NCBI RefSeq assembly: GCF_036237275.1
Contig: NZ_CP108352.1
Span: forward strand, 744,001-808,000
From: Streptomyces sp. NBC_01353
Lineage (GTDB): Bacteria > Actinomycetota > Actinomycetes > Streptomycetales > Streptomycetaceae
Direction of reading: 5' to 3'
Length of the DNA stretch: 64,000 nucleotides
The notes beneath the pieces are model-generated. The model had not been told where the DNA came from. It did not search any database and was given only the letters and a program-made list of their open reading frames with translations. A program made the translations under genes and the position numbers. This document shows, one piece after another, positions 41,805 to 50,949 of the stretch. Position 1 is the first letter of the stretch, and every line of letters starts with the position of its first letter.

Positions 41805-43964
41805 ATGTCCCGCACAGCCCTGTCGTTACGCCGCCCCCCACACCTACCCGTCGCGCTGCTCACGGGCGTTCTCCTCCTCGGCGGTCTCATCTCCGCACCG
41901 GCCGCCACGGGCGCCCCCACCGCCGCCCACGCGACCACCGCCGTACGCGTCAACCAGGTCGGCTATCTTCCGGACGGCCCCAAGCGCGCCACCATCGTCA
42001 CCACGGCGACACAGGCGCTCACCTGGCAGTTGCGGAACGCGTCCGGGACCGTGGTCGGGTCCGGATCGACCGTCCCGCGCGGCGCGGACACGCCGTCCGG
42101 GCAGTCGGTCCAGGTGGCCGACTTCTCCTCGTACCGGAGCACGGGCTCGGGATACTCCCTGGCGGTGGACGGCAGCAGCAGCGCGCCGTTCGACATCCGC
42201 GCGGACCTCTACGACACGCTGCGCGCCGACTCGATGGCGTTCTTCCACCACCAGCGCAGCGGCATCACGATCGACGCCTCCCTGGTGGGCTCCGCGTACG
42301 CGCGCCCGGCCGGACACCTCGGCGTCGCGCCCAACAAGGGCGACGTCTCCGTCCCCTGCCAGGCCACCGTGTGCGACTACACCCAGGACGTCAGGGGCGG
42401 CTGGTACGACGCGGGCGACCACGGCAAGTACGTGGTGAACGGCGGCATTTCGACCTGGCTGGTCGTCAACTCCTTCGAGCGGGCCAAGCGAGCGGGTAAG
42501 GACGCGGCGCTCGGCGACTCGACCCTGCGCGTCCCCGAGCGCGGCAACGGAACGCCGGACGTCCTGGACGAGGCGCGGTGGGAGCTCGACTTCCTGATGC
42601 GCATGCAGGTGCCCGAGGGCAAGCCGTACGCGGGCATGGCGTTCCACAAGATCCATGACGCGGCCTGGACCGGCATGCCGATGCGCCCCGAACAGGACGC
42701 CCAGCCCCGTGAACTGCACCGTCCGTCCACGGCTGCGACCCTCAACCTCGCGGCGGCCGCCGCACAGTGCGCCCGGGTCTTCCGTCCGTATGACGCCGCG
42801 TACGCCGACCGCTGCCTGTCGGCCGCCCGCCGGGCCTGGACGGCGGCGCAGGCCAACCCGGCCGTGTACGCGCCGGATTCGGACAGCACGGGCGGCGGGG
42901 CCTACGGGGACACGCAGGTCACCGACGAGTTCTACTGGGCGGCCGCCGAGCTGTACGCGGCGACCGGCGAGAGCGCCTACCGGGACGCGGTCACCTCCTC
43001 GTCCTGGCATGCCTCCGCCACCGCCTTCACCCCCTATGGCTTCGGCTGGGCGGACACCGCCGCGCTCGGCCGGCTCACCCTGGCCACCGTCCCCAACGGG
43101 CTGCCCGCCGCCGACGTGGCCCGGGTCCGTGCCTCGGTGACCGCGGCCGCGGACGGCTACCTGTCCAGAATGGCAGCCCAGGGCTACGCGGTGCCCGTTC
43201 CGGCGGACGGGTACTTCTGGGGCTCGAACGGTGAGGTCGCCAACGACGCGGTCGTCATGGCCGTCGCCGGGGAACTGACGGGTGACGGGCGCTACCGCGC
43301 CGGCGCGCTGGAGACCATGGACTACCTGCTCGGCCGCAACGTCCTCGGTCTGTCGTACGTGACGGGCTACGGCGACGCGGCCTCGCAGAACCAGCACCAC
43401 CGCTTCTGGGCCCACCAGTTGGACCCCTCGTTGCCCCACCCGCCGGCGGGATCGCTCGCGGGCGGCCCCAACAGCGCGCTCCAGGACCCGGTGGCGCAGG
43501 AGAAGCTGACCGGCTGCGCACCGGCCGCCTGCTACATCGACCACATCGACTCGTACTCGACCAACGAAGTGGCCGTCAACTGGAACGCCCCGTTGGCCTG
43601 GCTCGCCGCCTACGCCGCCGAGCGGACCTCCACCGGCGAACCGCCCACCGCCGCCTGCGCGGTGACGTACACGGTGAGCAACGTCTGGAGCACCGGCTTC
43701 ACCGCGACCGTCACTGTCCGGAACACCGGCCGGACGGCCGTGGACGGATGGGAGCTGACCTGGACCTACCCGGGCGGGCAGCGCGTCACGAGCGCCTGGA
43801 ACGCAACCGTCACCCAGAACGGCACTGCCGTCAGCGCCCGCAACGCCGACTGGAACCGAGCGATCGCCCCTGGTGCGACCGCGAGCTTCGGAGTCCAGGG
43901 AACGTACAGCGGGACCAACCCCTCCCCCACGGCCTTCGCAGTCAACGGAAGCGCCTGCGCCTGA
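41805..43964 (+). CDS. Secreted GH9 endoglucanase with CBM2
   Basis: Cellulase of 719 aa. Order: signal peptide (1-43), CelD N-terminal immunoglobulin-like domain (about 45-125, [19 protein letters not shown]), GH9 barrel (about 135-600) with the catalytic Asp pair in [13 protein letters not shown] and the acid Glu in [16 protein letters not shown], then CBM2 (about 620-719, [18 protein letters not shown], with Trp residues for cellulose binding). The ATG at 41805 has CAGGAG upstream. Codon 8 is TTA, so expression should depend on the bldA tRNA. The CebR box and promoter at 40.8-40.9 kb lie upstream of the intervening pseudogene, which would now act as a long leader. Confidence 0.94.
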   Translation: MSRTALSLRRPPHLPVALLTGVLLLGGLISAPAATGAPTAAHATTAVRVNQVGYLPDGPKRATIVTTATQALTWQLRNASGTVVGSGSTVPRGADTPSGQSVQVADFSSYRSTGSGYSLAVDGSSSAPFDIRADLYDTLRADSMAFFHHQRSGITIDASLVGSAYARPAGHLGVAPNKGDVSVPCQATVCDYTQDVRGGWYDAGDHGKYVVNGGISTWLVVNSFERAKRAGKDAALGDSTLRVPERGNGTPDVLDEARWELDFLMRMQVPEGKPYAGMAFHKIHDAAWTGMPMRPEQDAQPRELHRPSTAATLNLAAAAAQCARVFRPYDAAYADRCLSAARRAWTAAQANPAVYAPDSDSTGGGAYGDTQVTDEFYWAAAELYAATGESAYRDAVTSSSWHASATAFTPYGFGWADTAALGRLTLATVPNGLPAADVARVRASVTAAADGYLSRMAAQGYAVPVPADGYFWGSNGEVANDAVVMAVAGELTGDGRYRAGALETMDYLLGRNVLGLSYVTGYGDAASQNQHHRFWAHQLDPSLPHPPAGSLAGGPNSALQDPVAQEKLTGCAPAACYIDHIDSYSTNEVAVNWNAPLAWLAAYAAERTSTGEPPTAACAVTYTVSNVWSTGFTATVTVRNTGRTAVDGWELTWTYPGGQRVTSAWNATVTQNGTAVSARNADWNRAIAPGATASFGVQGTYSGTNPSPTAFAVNGSACA

Positions 43965-43978
43965 TCCGCTGCCGGCCG

Positions 43979-44006
43979 GGCCCGGGCGGACGATTCCGCC
44001 CGGGCC
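43979..44006 (+). terminator. Terminator of the GH9 gene
   Basis: GGCCCGGGCGGA pairs perfectly with TCCGCCCGGGCC across a 4-base loop, 15 bases after the stop. Confidence 0.85.
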
Positions 44007-44055
44007 GCCGGCGCCGCGCCACCACAGGCCACCCCCCACCCACCTGGAGACACCC

Positions 44056-44290
44056 ATGCGCAGACTCCTCGCCTGCCTGACGGCGGCGGCAGCCGCTCTG
44101 GCCGGACTCACCGCTATGGCGCCACGGGCGACGGCCGCCGACTCGGGCGCCTTCAGCGTGCTCACCCACAACGTGGCCTGCCTTCCCGAGAGCCTCTCCA
44201 GCGCCCCGACGCCACGTGAACCGAGCACGACGGAGATCGGCCGGCGGATCGCGCCGTACGACATCGTCCACGTCCAGGAGGGGTCGCCAG
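44056..44290 (+). pseudogene. Secreted endonuclease/exonuclease/phosphatase-family protein, N-terminal fragment
   Basis: The ATG at 44056 (GGAGA upstream) opens a signal peptide (LLACLTAAAAALAGLTA) and the start of an EEP domain: FSVLTHNVACLPESLSSAP and IAPYDIVHVQEG, where Asn and Glu are the first metal ligands. Right after VQEG the frame becomes unrelated. A different open stretch follows in another frame (ALIADFVMKRELGVGIPRGG, TPQALDYGAEHFTIRNVFLD), whose family I do not recognise. I read the gene as cut off by a deletion or insertion at about 44290. Confidence 0.65.
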
Positions 44291-44483
44291 CCGATCACGG
44301 CGTTCCTGCCACCGAGCCTGCGGCACCAGGTGGTCGAACACCGGGCCACGCCGGAGCAGGCGCTGATCGCCGACTTCGTGATGAAGCGTGAGCTGGGTGT
44401 GGGGATACCGCGCGGTGGGGCCGTCATCCTGCCCCCGACACCGCAGGCCCTCGATTACGGCGCGGAGCACTTCACGATTCGCA

Positions 44484-44897
44484 ATGTCTTCCTGGACGGC
44501 ACGGCTCAAACTCCTAGACAAGATCAAGGAGTTCGCCTCACTGCCCCAGCCACTGCCGGCCGACGCCGAACAGGCCCTGACACGGCTGCGCCAAGGCTGG
44601 CACCTGCTCACCCCGGCCGAGGAACTGGTCCACGCACGGGCCATGGTCACCAGGTACGCCAAGGCACTCGAAGCCATGACAGCATCCTGCGACCTGTACC
44701 GGGAGGCCGCCGAGTCGGCGCTCGACGCCCTCGCCGAGGCGAACAGCGGCGACGGCGCCCCCCGGACGGCATCGCCGGCGACGGCCAAGGAGGACCCCTC
44801 ACCATGGAAGACCCTCGCGAAGACACTCGCCCGCTTCCGGGGCCCGAACCCCCAAGCGCCGGATACGGAGGTCCAGCAGCGTCCGCACGGCCAGTGA
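44484..44897 (+). CDS. Hypothetical helical protein (uncertain)
   Basis: Unrecognised. From about residue 8 the 137-residue frame is rich in Leu, Ala, Glu and Arg (KLLDKIKEFASLPQPLPADA, EELVHARAMVTRYAKALEAM) and looks like a helical bundle or coiled coil. A low-complexity Pro/Ala tail follows. No RBS is evident at the ATG, and the ATG lies in another frame's coding-like stretch (TIRNVFLDGTA), so the true 5' end may be lost. Downstream, another frame ending at 45202 encodes PYPRGLLAPPVADLISYPVA and FNLLVNLGVGKK, possibly the displaced C-terminus. Confidence 0.35.
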   Translation: MSSWTARLKLLDKIKEFASLPQPLPADAEQALTRLRQGWHLLTPAEELVHARAMVTRYAKALEAMTASCDLYREAAESALDALAEANSGDGAPRTASPATAKEDPSPWKTLAKTLARFRGPNPQAPDTEVQQRPHGQ

Positions 44898-45401
44898 GAT
44901 GTACGGGAGAACGCACCGATCACACTCTGGCCTCCCCGGGGAAAGCCAACCGGCCGCAGTCGTCGTCCGACACGAGTGGCGCCGAAACAGCAGACAGCGA
45001 CCGGTATCGGACGCTGCCGCCGAGTACGCTGCCGAAGCCATCCCCGCCTGGGCCATCTCCGCTCGGCGGCGGCCGGTCGCCCGGCGGTGCGGTCGTCCCG
45101 TACCCGCGGGGGTTGCTCGCTCCGCCCGTCGCCGACCTCATCAGCTATCCCGTCGCCGCCGTCTTCAACCTCCTCGTCAACCTCGGAGTCGGCAAGAAAT
45201 AGCAGGGAGTCACTCTCTTGCGGACCGACGGTCGAGCACTCCAGCTTCTCGAAGATCGGGGGCCGTTCCCGGAGCAAGCCCCGACGACGAGCCGCGTACG
45301 CGCTCCCCCGCGGATCACCCCACGACAGGTGCGGGGGACGCTCGGCGGCGGGGTGAGCGTGGCGGGGAACGCACCGCCGCCGGTCTGGGCGGGCGGGATG
45401 T

Positions 45402-45850
45402 TCAGCCGCCTCGGAAGATCCGGTTCTCCTTGCCTGGCCTTGACAGGATGATGCCGGCGCGCCTGCGGACTCTGATCCAGTGCTTCTTCTCCTGCGGTCT
45501 ATGTTCGATCCACAGCAGGCACCTGAGCCTTCGTATAGGGATGCAGGCGTTCGGTGTAGTCGAGGAGTTGGCCGAGCCCGCTTCGGATCTGCTCGGATTC
45601 GTTGTCGTCAACGACTTCACCTCGCACACCGTGAAGGTGTCGTCGTTCCACCATGCGATGCCGTAGGGCGGCTCGGCCCCCAGGGGGCTGACGACGTACA
45701 GGCCGCAGAGACGCGGCAGCCGCAAGGTCGTTCTGCAGGCATGCATGCTCCTGCCGGGACGCCGCGAGCAGTACCGGGTCCTCCGCCAGCGCAATTGGCG
45801 GCGTCGCGAAACCAAGATCCGGACCATGCTGGAAGTGCACTGTCGGCTGC
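45402..45850 (-). pseudogene. PD-(D/E)XK-like nuclease-domain protein, frameshifted
   Basis: Reading leftward from the XRE stop, three frames combine into one protein-like series: HFQHGPDLGFATPPIALAED and LAASRQEHACLQNDLAAAA; then LYVVSPLGAEPPYGIAWWND, DTFTVCEVKSLT; then DNESEQIRSGLGQLLDYTER; then HRPQEKKHWIRVRRRAGIIL and PGKENRIFR. The strand DTFTVCEVKS has the E-x-K of a PD-(D/E)XK nuclease core. At least two frameshifts mean it is dead. It begins directly after the XRE-TPR regulator and was probably its operon partner. Confidence 0.6.
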
Positions 45851-45854
45851 TCGT

Positions 45855-47195
45855 TCAGTGCCGCGGGAACGCCACTGCCGTCGGCGCCGGCCCCAGCGTC
45901 GTCGTGCCAGGGGGCGACCGATGGCCCAGCCCCGTGCGGTACGCGTCCAGCGCGGCCTCGGTGCGGCCGCCGCGGCGCAGAAGGTCGCCCAGCAGACGGC
46001 ACAGATCGGCGAGGTCGCCGCTCGCGCCGCTGCGCTCCAGCAGCCCCAGTGCCATGACGTAGTGCTCCTCGGCGGTCTCGCTGTCCCCCCGCTCCTCGGC
46101 GATCAGCCCGAGCAGCCTGTGCGCACCCCCCGCGTGCACCGCGCCGTGCCGGTCACCCAGCTCAAGAAATGCAGAGAGCAGATCCGACGCCTCGCCGTGC
46201 CGTCCGAGCCGCCGGAGGACATCGGCCAACTCCACCTCCACCTGCGCGGTGAACAGCGCCGCGCGTTTGGCGTTCAGCATGTCCCGGGCGGCGCGCAACT
46301 CCTGTTCGGCTACCGCCAGTTCGCCGTTCTGAGCCTGGACGTAGCCGCGCATCCAGTGACAGTGCGCGAGATCGGTGCACAGGCTCAGCTGCTGGTAGAT
46401 CGCCTGCGCCTTGGCCAGTGAGGCGTCGGCGTCGGCCGTGCGCCCCTCGGCGAGGAAGGTGCGAGCCACCTGCCGGTGCATGCCCGCCACCAGCGCCGGA
46501 TCGTCGACCTGCGGAGCCAGCGCCAGGGCGAGCTCGGCGGCGTGCGCGGCACGGGCGTGTGCACCCATGTCGATGTACGGGCCGATCACGGCGGCGTACA
46601 GGATGACCAGCGCCTCGGGGTCGGCCAGGCCGCTCGCACCGAGCTCGTCGATGGTGGATTCGAGGAGGTAGCAGGCGTAGCGCAGCTCCCCCGCCAAGAG
46701 GTGTGCGACGGCACGGCCCCGGATCGCGCGTGCGCGGCGGGGCAGCGGCTCCTCGGCGAGGAGCCGCTCGGCGGCCTGGAAGTGGTGGCCCGCGTCGACC
46801 AGTTCACCGGTCTCCAGGGCACAGTCGCCGAGCCCGAGCAGCGCCTCGGCCTGCTCGGGAACGAGTCCGAGGTGCTCCGCGTCGGCGAGGAGCCGGCGGT
46901 AGCGCACGGCGGCCTCGTCCGCCGTCCCGGTGGCCAGCTGCTGGTGGGCGTCGGTGAGAGCGAGCCGCAGCTCGGTGGCGAGGTGCGCGGGGCGGCCGGT
47001 GGCCAGCTCCTCGTACGTCGTACCGAGCCGCTCCGCAAGGAAGCGCAGTGCGGTCTCCGAGGGCCTGACCTTGCCTGACTCCAGCGTCGAGACGTACGCG
47101 GGGGTGTACGAAGGCTCGGCCAACTGTCGCTGCGTCAGCCCGCGTTGAGTGCGCAGCCGCTGTACTCGGTGGCCGATCGTGGCCGGATCGTCCAT
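45855..47195 (-). CDS. XRE-family regulator with C-terminal TPR domain
   Basis: 446 aa. An N-terminal Cro/CI-type helix-turn-helix (about 6-60: RVQRLRTQRGLTQRQLAEPS, YVSTLESGKVRPSETALRFL) is followed by about 360 residues of helical tetratricopeptide-like repeats (for example AEALLGLGDCALETGELVDA and AEEHYVMALGLLERSG). This layout matches actinobacterial XRE-TPR regulators and, more distantly, the peptide-sensing RRNPP group. It is divergent from a secreted M64 peptidase; the 137-base gap carries TTAA repeats that could be its operator. The last residues after LGHRSPP are low complexity. DNA-binding role is firm from family; effector is unknown. Confidence 0.9.
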   Translation of the reverse strand: MDDPATIGHRVQRLRTQRGLTQRQLAEPSYTPAYVSTLESGKVRPSETALRFLAERLGTTYEELATGRPAHLATELRLALTDAHQQLATGTADEAAVRYRRLLADAEHLGLVPEQAEALLGLGDCALETGELVDAGHHFQAAERLLAEEPLPRRARAIRGRAVAHLLAGELRYACYLLESTIDELGASGLADPEALVILYAAVIGPYIDMGAHARAAHAAELALALAPQVDDPALVAGMHRQVARTFLAEGRTADADASLAKAQAIYQQLSLCTDLAHCHWMRGYVQAQNGELAVAEQELRAARDMLNAKRAALFTAQVEVELADVLRRLGRHGEASDLLSAFLELGDRHGAVHAGGAHRLLGLIAEERGDSETAEEHYVMALGLLERSGASGDLADLCRLLGDLLRRGGRTEAALDAYRTGLGHRSPPGTTTLGPAPTAVAFPRH

Positions 47196-47268
47196 GCGGA
47201 CCCCCTGGTTCGTGAACTCCCCAGTATCCAGAAGCAGTAGGCATTGCGCACCCCTTGCCTTCCCCCTA

Positions 47269-47308
47269 GTTTAAGCAACTCGTTTAACACATTTACTGAC
47301 GCGCTTAA
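47269..47308. promoter_or_regulatory. Repeated GTTTAA/CTTAAC motifs between XRE regulator and M64 peptidase
   Basis: GTTTAA occurs at 47269 and 47282 (13-base step), and CTTAAC follows at 47303. Such AT-rich steps stand out in this GC-rich DNA. They sit centrally in the divergent 137-bp gap and are candidates for the XRE binding site and the promoter (inference). Confidence 0.4.
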
Positions 47309-47332
47309 CTCGCCTGACAAGGGGCTGATTTC

Positions 47333-48682
47333 ATGCGTTCAGCACGACGCGGAGCCATGGCGGCCGGAGTGGCCGTCGCCCTCGCGGCCGTACTCGCCGC
47401 CGCACCCGGCAGCGCCGTCGCGGACCCGACGGCACCCCCCACGGCCGGAGTCGAGGTCGAGATACCCGGGCCGGAACACGGGACGCTCGCCGGATCCGGC
47501 TACACGCATGTGCCGCCGGAGGGCCGGAACCAGCCGGCCTCCCGTCTGACGGCGACCGAGGCGGTCGCCGACGGCGAGGTGGCCAAGATGGTCGACAACG
47601 GCCCCACCGCCGACCGGCTCGACATCATCGTCGTCGGAGACGGCTACACCGTCGCCGAACTGCCCCGCTTCCACGCCGACGCCCAGCAGAAATGGGCCGA
47701 GCTGACGGCCGTCGAGCCGTACACCACCTACCGCAACCTCTTCAACGTCTGGACAGTCGACGCCGTCTCGAACCAGTCCGGCGTCTCCGGCGACCCCTCT
47801 CCCGACACCCTCCGGGACACGGCCCTCGGCTCGTACTTCTGGTGCGACGGCATCGAGCGGCTGCTCTGCGTCGACCAGGACAAGGTCGACGGATACGTGG
47901 CGAAGGCGCCCGAGGCCGACCTGGTGCTCGTCCTCGCCAACAGCACCAAGTACGGCGGCGCGGGCTACAACGAGCCCAGCAAGACCCTCGGCTACGAGGG
48001 CATATCAACGGCCTCGGCGGGCAACGAGAAGTCCGGCCAGGTCGCGATCCACGAGACCGGCCACTCCCTGGGCAAGCTCGCCGACGAGTACTTCTACCCC
48101 GACTACCCCGACTACGAGCGGTACGTGGGCCCCGAGCCCGCCGACTCCAACATCACCACCTTCAGCACCGACGAGCTGGCCGGCCGGGGTGCCAAGTGGC
48201 ACCGCTGGCTCGGTGAGCAGTCTCCCGACGGCGGCACCGTCGGCGCGTACGAGGGCGGCGGCTACTACGTCACCGGGCTGCGGCGTCCCACCGAGAACTC
48301 CCTGATGCGCTCCCTCGGCAAGCCCTTCAATCTGCCCGGAGTGGAGGCGATGATCGCCGGCTTCTACCGCGAGGCGCGCATCACCTCCCCCGTCACGGCC
48401 ACCGATCGCACCCTCCGCACGGACGACACCGCCAAAGCCCTCGTACCCCGGCTGACGGGGGCGGACAGGCGTCAACTCACGATCCGCTGGTATCTGGATG
48501 GGCGGGAGATGAAGTCTCTCGCGGGCCGCACCGACGTACGAGTGTCCGACCTGACCCTGCGGCTGCTCGACCTTCCGACGCACACACTGTCCTTCACCGC
48601 CGAGGACCGCACGCCCTCGGTGCGGGACCGCGCCATTGCCCGGACGATGAGGTCCACGGTCAGCTGGACGGTCCGGCTCTGA
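47333..48682 (+). CDS. Secreted metallopeptidase, M64 (IgA-peptidase) family
   Basis: 449 aa. Signal peptide 1-30 (MAAGVAVALAAVLAAAPGSA core). The M64 domain (about 90-350) begins DNGPTADRLDIIVVGDGYT and contains the zinc motif H240-E-T-G-H244 in QVAIHETGHSLGKLADEY, as in Clostridium IgA peptidase relatives. A beta-sandwich C-terminal region (about 370-449) follows. The start at 47333 (ATG) has GGGG-rich sequence just upstream (AAGGGG). It is divergent from an XRE-TPR regulator, which probably controls it. Substrates of actinobacterial M64 proteins are not known. Confidence 0.9.
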   Translation: MRSARRGAMAAGVAVALAAVLAAAPGSAVADPTAPPTAGVEVEIPGPEHGTLAGSGYTHVPPEGRNQPASRLTATEAVADGEVAKMVDNGPTADRLDIIVVGDGYTVAELPRFHADAQQKWAELTAVEPYTTYRNLFNVWTVDAVSNQSGVSGDPSPDTLRDTALGSYFWCDGIERLLCVDQDKVDGYVAKAPEADLVLVLANSTKYGGAGYNEPSKTLGYEGISTASAGNEKSGQVAIHETGHSLGKLADEYFYPDYPDYERYVGPEPADSNITTFSTDELAGRGAKWHRWLGEQSPDGGTVGAYEGGGYYVTGLRRPTENSLMRSLGKPFNLPGVEAMIAGFYREARITSPVTATDRTLRTDDTAKALVPRLTGADRRQLTIRWYLDGREMKSLAGRTDVRVSDLTLRLLDLPTHTLSFTAEDRTPSVRDRAIARTMRSTVSWTVRL

Positions 48683-48911
48683 CGGCTCCGGCGGGCATGC
48701 GTTGCGGTTCGCGGCCAGCTCGAGGACGCCGTCGAGGAAGGTGACGCAGTGGCGGTCGATGCGGCGCGGGCAGCCCAAAGATGTGGGCCGTCTCGTGGGC
48801 GACGACGTTGCGGCCCCAGCACCACATGCCCTGGCGGGTGACGGCCCACTTGAGACGGGCACCGTCGGCGGTGATTCCGGACGCGGCCCGGCCATAGCCG
48901 GCTCGGTTCAC
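48680..48911 (-). pseudogene. Zinc metalloprotease fragment with HExxH motif
   Basis: The minus strand reads AVTRQGMWCWGRNVVAHETA, HIFGLP, then shifts frame. HETAHIFGLP matches the zinc helix of secreted neutral proteases such as the snapalysin group. A further stretch in another frame (CVTFLDGVLELAANRNACPP) may be its distal part. No signal peptide or start remains. The right edge of the fragment runs into repeat copy B, so it may have been cut by the recombination that made the repeat. Confidence 0.5.
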
Positions 48912-48948
48912 CCAGGTGGCGGCCGGGGCCAGTTGGGCGGCGACGATC

Positions 48949-49060
48949 TTCTAGGAGCCCAAGAAGAGGCGCCTGACCTGGTCTTTTGCCCGTCAGGCGC
49001 CTCCCGTCAGCCTCATCCACATCCGTATCCCGCTCCTGACCAGCCGTTCCGGTCTATTTC
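48949..49060. repeat. Direct repeat copy B (terminator plus flank); putative internal att site
   Basis: CTTCTAGGAGC, then the GAGGCGCCTGAC...GTCAGGCGCCTC hairpin (48966-49003), then ATCCGTATCCCGCTCCTGAC and CCAGCCGTTCCGG. The order matches copy A (1173-1315) and copy C (58674-58815), but the dehydrogenase codons before the stop are missing. The minus strand just right of it (49110-49055) reads RDRVHRGVTPDGG, which faintly recalls the integrase tail beside copy A. Confidence 0.6.
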
Positions 49061-49119
49061 CGGTCCAAGCTCGGTCCACCGTCGGGAGTCACGCCTCGGT
49101 GGACGCGGTCACGGCACGC

Positions 49120-49290
49120 CTAGGGAGTGACGATGACGAAGTCGGGATCGAGTGCACCGAGGAGGCCCATCAGCCCGGACAGCTCCCCGAGATCGCCGTC
49201 GACCCGCAGCCTCCCCTCCTGGACCAGATCAGCGGCGGAGGCCTCGCCGAGGAGCAGAGCGCGCAGGTCGTCCTCGGAACCCTTCGGGCG
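49120..49290 (-). pseudogene. Alkylsulfatase C-terminal (SCP2-like) fragment
   Basis: Minus-strand codons EDDLRALLLGEASAADLVQE, GRLRVDGDLGELSGLMGLLG and ALDPDFVIVTP match the sterol-carrier-like tail of linear alkylsulfatases, which end in a similar FPIVTP. The metallo-beta-lactamase domain is missing. Confidence 0.6.
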
Positions 49291-49379
49291 CGATGATCGG
49301 TCCGCCGCCCTCGACATCGGCGTGGGTCGCCACTCCCCGTACGCCACCGAAATGCTCCGGCCGGTTGCCTGATCACCCA

Positions 49380-49419
49380 CCGACGGGGGGCGACGCGGCC
49401 GCGCGTCGCCCCCCGTCGG
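49380..49419 (-). terminator. Terminator of the carbonic anhydrase-SulP unit
   Basis: A perfect 18-bp stem (starting CCGACGGGGGGCGACGCG) with a 4-base loop lies 10 bases past the SulP stop; among the strongest hairpins in the window. Confidence 0.93.
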
Positions 49420-49429
49420 TCCTCAGGCG

Positions 49430-50935
49430 TCAGCGCGAGCTGCCTACCGAGGCTGCGGCCGCGCCCTCGCGGCGGTTCGGGGCCGCGTCGGCGCGTACGG
49501 CTTCGGCGTCGGCGCCGCTGTGCCGTTCGGCCCATGCCTCCAGCGCCGCACGGCAGGCGTGGTCGAGGTGGTGGACACCGGAGAGGTCCAGGACCACCCG
49601 TCGGTCGCTTGGCAGGGCTTCCAGGCTGTCGAGTATCTGGGGCAGCCGAAGGAAGGTGACCGTCCCCTGGAGCCGTACGCGGACCACGTCGCGCCCGTCG
49701 TCACTCTGTTCGATCCGCAACTGCGAGGCCTCCCACGCTGCCTTCCCAACCGACAGGACGAGGCCGATCAGGACACCCTCGAACATGCCGACCGCGACGA
49801 TCGCCGCCGCCGTCGCCACGAGGACGAGGGCCTCACCCCGGTGACGGCGCCAGAGGGTCAGGACACCCTTGAACGGGATGAGCTTCCAGCCGGCGTGCAC
49901 GAGGATCCCGGCCAGCGCAGCCAGCGGGATGCACGCGAGGACGGCGGGCAACAGGGCAACGAAGAGCAGCAGCCAGACACCGTGCAGGACCCGGGACGCC
50001 TTCGTCCGGGCACCGGCCTCCACGTTGGCCGCGCTGCGCACGATGACCGCGGTGAGCGGCAGGGCGCCGAGCAGGCCGCACAAGGCGTTGCCCGAGCCCT
50101 GGGCGACGAGTTCCCTGTCGTAGTCCGTGCGCGGTCCCGAGTGGAGCCGGTCGACCGCCGCCGCGCTGAACAGCGACTCGGCGGAGACGATCAGGGCGAA
50201 CGCGAGGACCGTGCCGAGCAGGGCCGGGTCGGCGAGGGACGAGAGGGCTTCGGCGCCCGGCAGGTGGACGGCCTCCAGCACGCCGCTCACCCGCACGGTC
50301 TCCACCGGAAGGCCGAACACGGCGGTCGCGAGGGCTGCCAGCACCACCGCCACCAGGGCGCCGGGCACCGCCCGGGCCCGGCGCGGCATCAGCCGCCAGC
50401 CGACGATGAGGAGGACCGTGCCGGCCCCGAGGGCGAGCGACACGAGGGCCGTGCGGCTGCCCAAGGCCTCGACCAGCGCGCCCGGCAGGCCGGTGAGCTT
50501 GTCGAGACCGGAGGCCGGGGCGGGAATCCCCGCCGCGGCGTAGAGCTGCCCGGCGATGATGACCAGGCCGATGCCCGCGAGCATGCCCTCGACGACGGAG
50601 AGGGAGATCGCACGGAACCAGCGGCCCCAACGGAGGAGGCCCATCGCGATCTGCAGCACGCCGGCCGCCAGCACGATGACTCCGAGCGCGGCGAGGCCGA
50701 AGGCGCGGACCGCCTCCAGGACGAGCACGGTGAGGCCGGCGGCCGGGCCGGAGACCTGGAGGCTGCTGCCCCGCATCAGGCCGGTGACAACACCCCCGAC
50801 GATGCCGGTGATGAGGCCCAGTTCGGCGGGGACGCCCGAGGCGGCGGCGACGCCGAGGCAGAGCGGGAGGGCGACGAGGAAGACGACGAGCGAGGCAGCG
50901 AAGTCCTGCCGCAGGAAGGGGAAGGAGCGCGGCAT
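49430..50935 (-). CDS. SulP-family anion transporter with STAS domain (probable bicarbonate transporter)
   Basis: 501 aa, inner membrane. About eleven hydrophobic segments (for example DFAASLVVFLVALPLCLGVA, GLITGIVGGVVTGLMRGSSL with the SulP signature SGPAAGLTVLV) are followed by a cytoplasmic STAS domain (about 400-490: VVLDLSGVHHLDHACRAALE). I chose the ATG at 50935, preceded by GAGGAGGG; a longer frame crosses the neighbouring carbonic anhydrase end. Placement 14 bases after a beta-carbonic anhydrase is the usual SulP-CA pairing and argues for bicarbonate rather than sulfate. The last 20 residues are Ala/Arg rich. Confidence 0.9.
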   Translation of the reverse strand: MPRSFPFLRQDFAASLVVFLVALPLCLGVAAASGVPAELGLITGIVGGVVTGLMRGSSLQVSGPAAGLTVLVLEAVRAFGLAALGVIVLAAGVLQIAMGLLRWGRWFRAISLSVVEGMLAGIGLVIIAGQLYAAAGIPAPASGLDKLTGLPGALVEALGSRTALVSLALGAGTVLLIVGWRLMPRRARAVPGALVAVVLAALATAVFGLPVETVRVSGVLEAVHLPGAEALSSLADPALLGTVLAFALIVSAESLFSAAAVDRLHSGPRTDYDRELVAQGSGNALCGLLGALPLTAVIVRSAANVEAGARTKASRVLHGVWLLLFVALLPAVLACIPLAALAGILVHAGWKLIPFKGVLTLWRRHRGEALVLVATAAAIVAVGMFEGVLIGLVLSVGKAAWEASQLRIEQSDDGRDVVRVRLQGTVTFLRLPQILDSLEALPSDRRVVLDLSGVHHLDHACRAALEAWAERHSGADAEAVRADAAPNRREGAAAASVGSSR

Positions 50936-50949
50936 CCGGATTTCCCTCC

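Noticed and set aside
46476-47078. Plus-strand open frame inside the XRE-TPR gene
   Set aside because: It is the complement frame of a confidently recognised gene and has no RBS or family motif.
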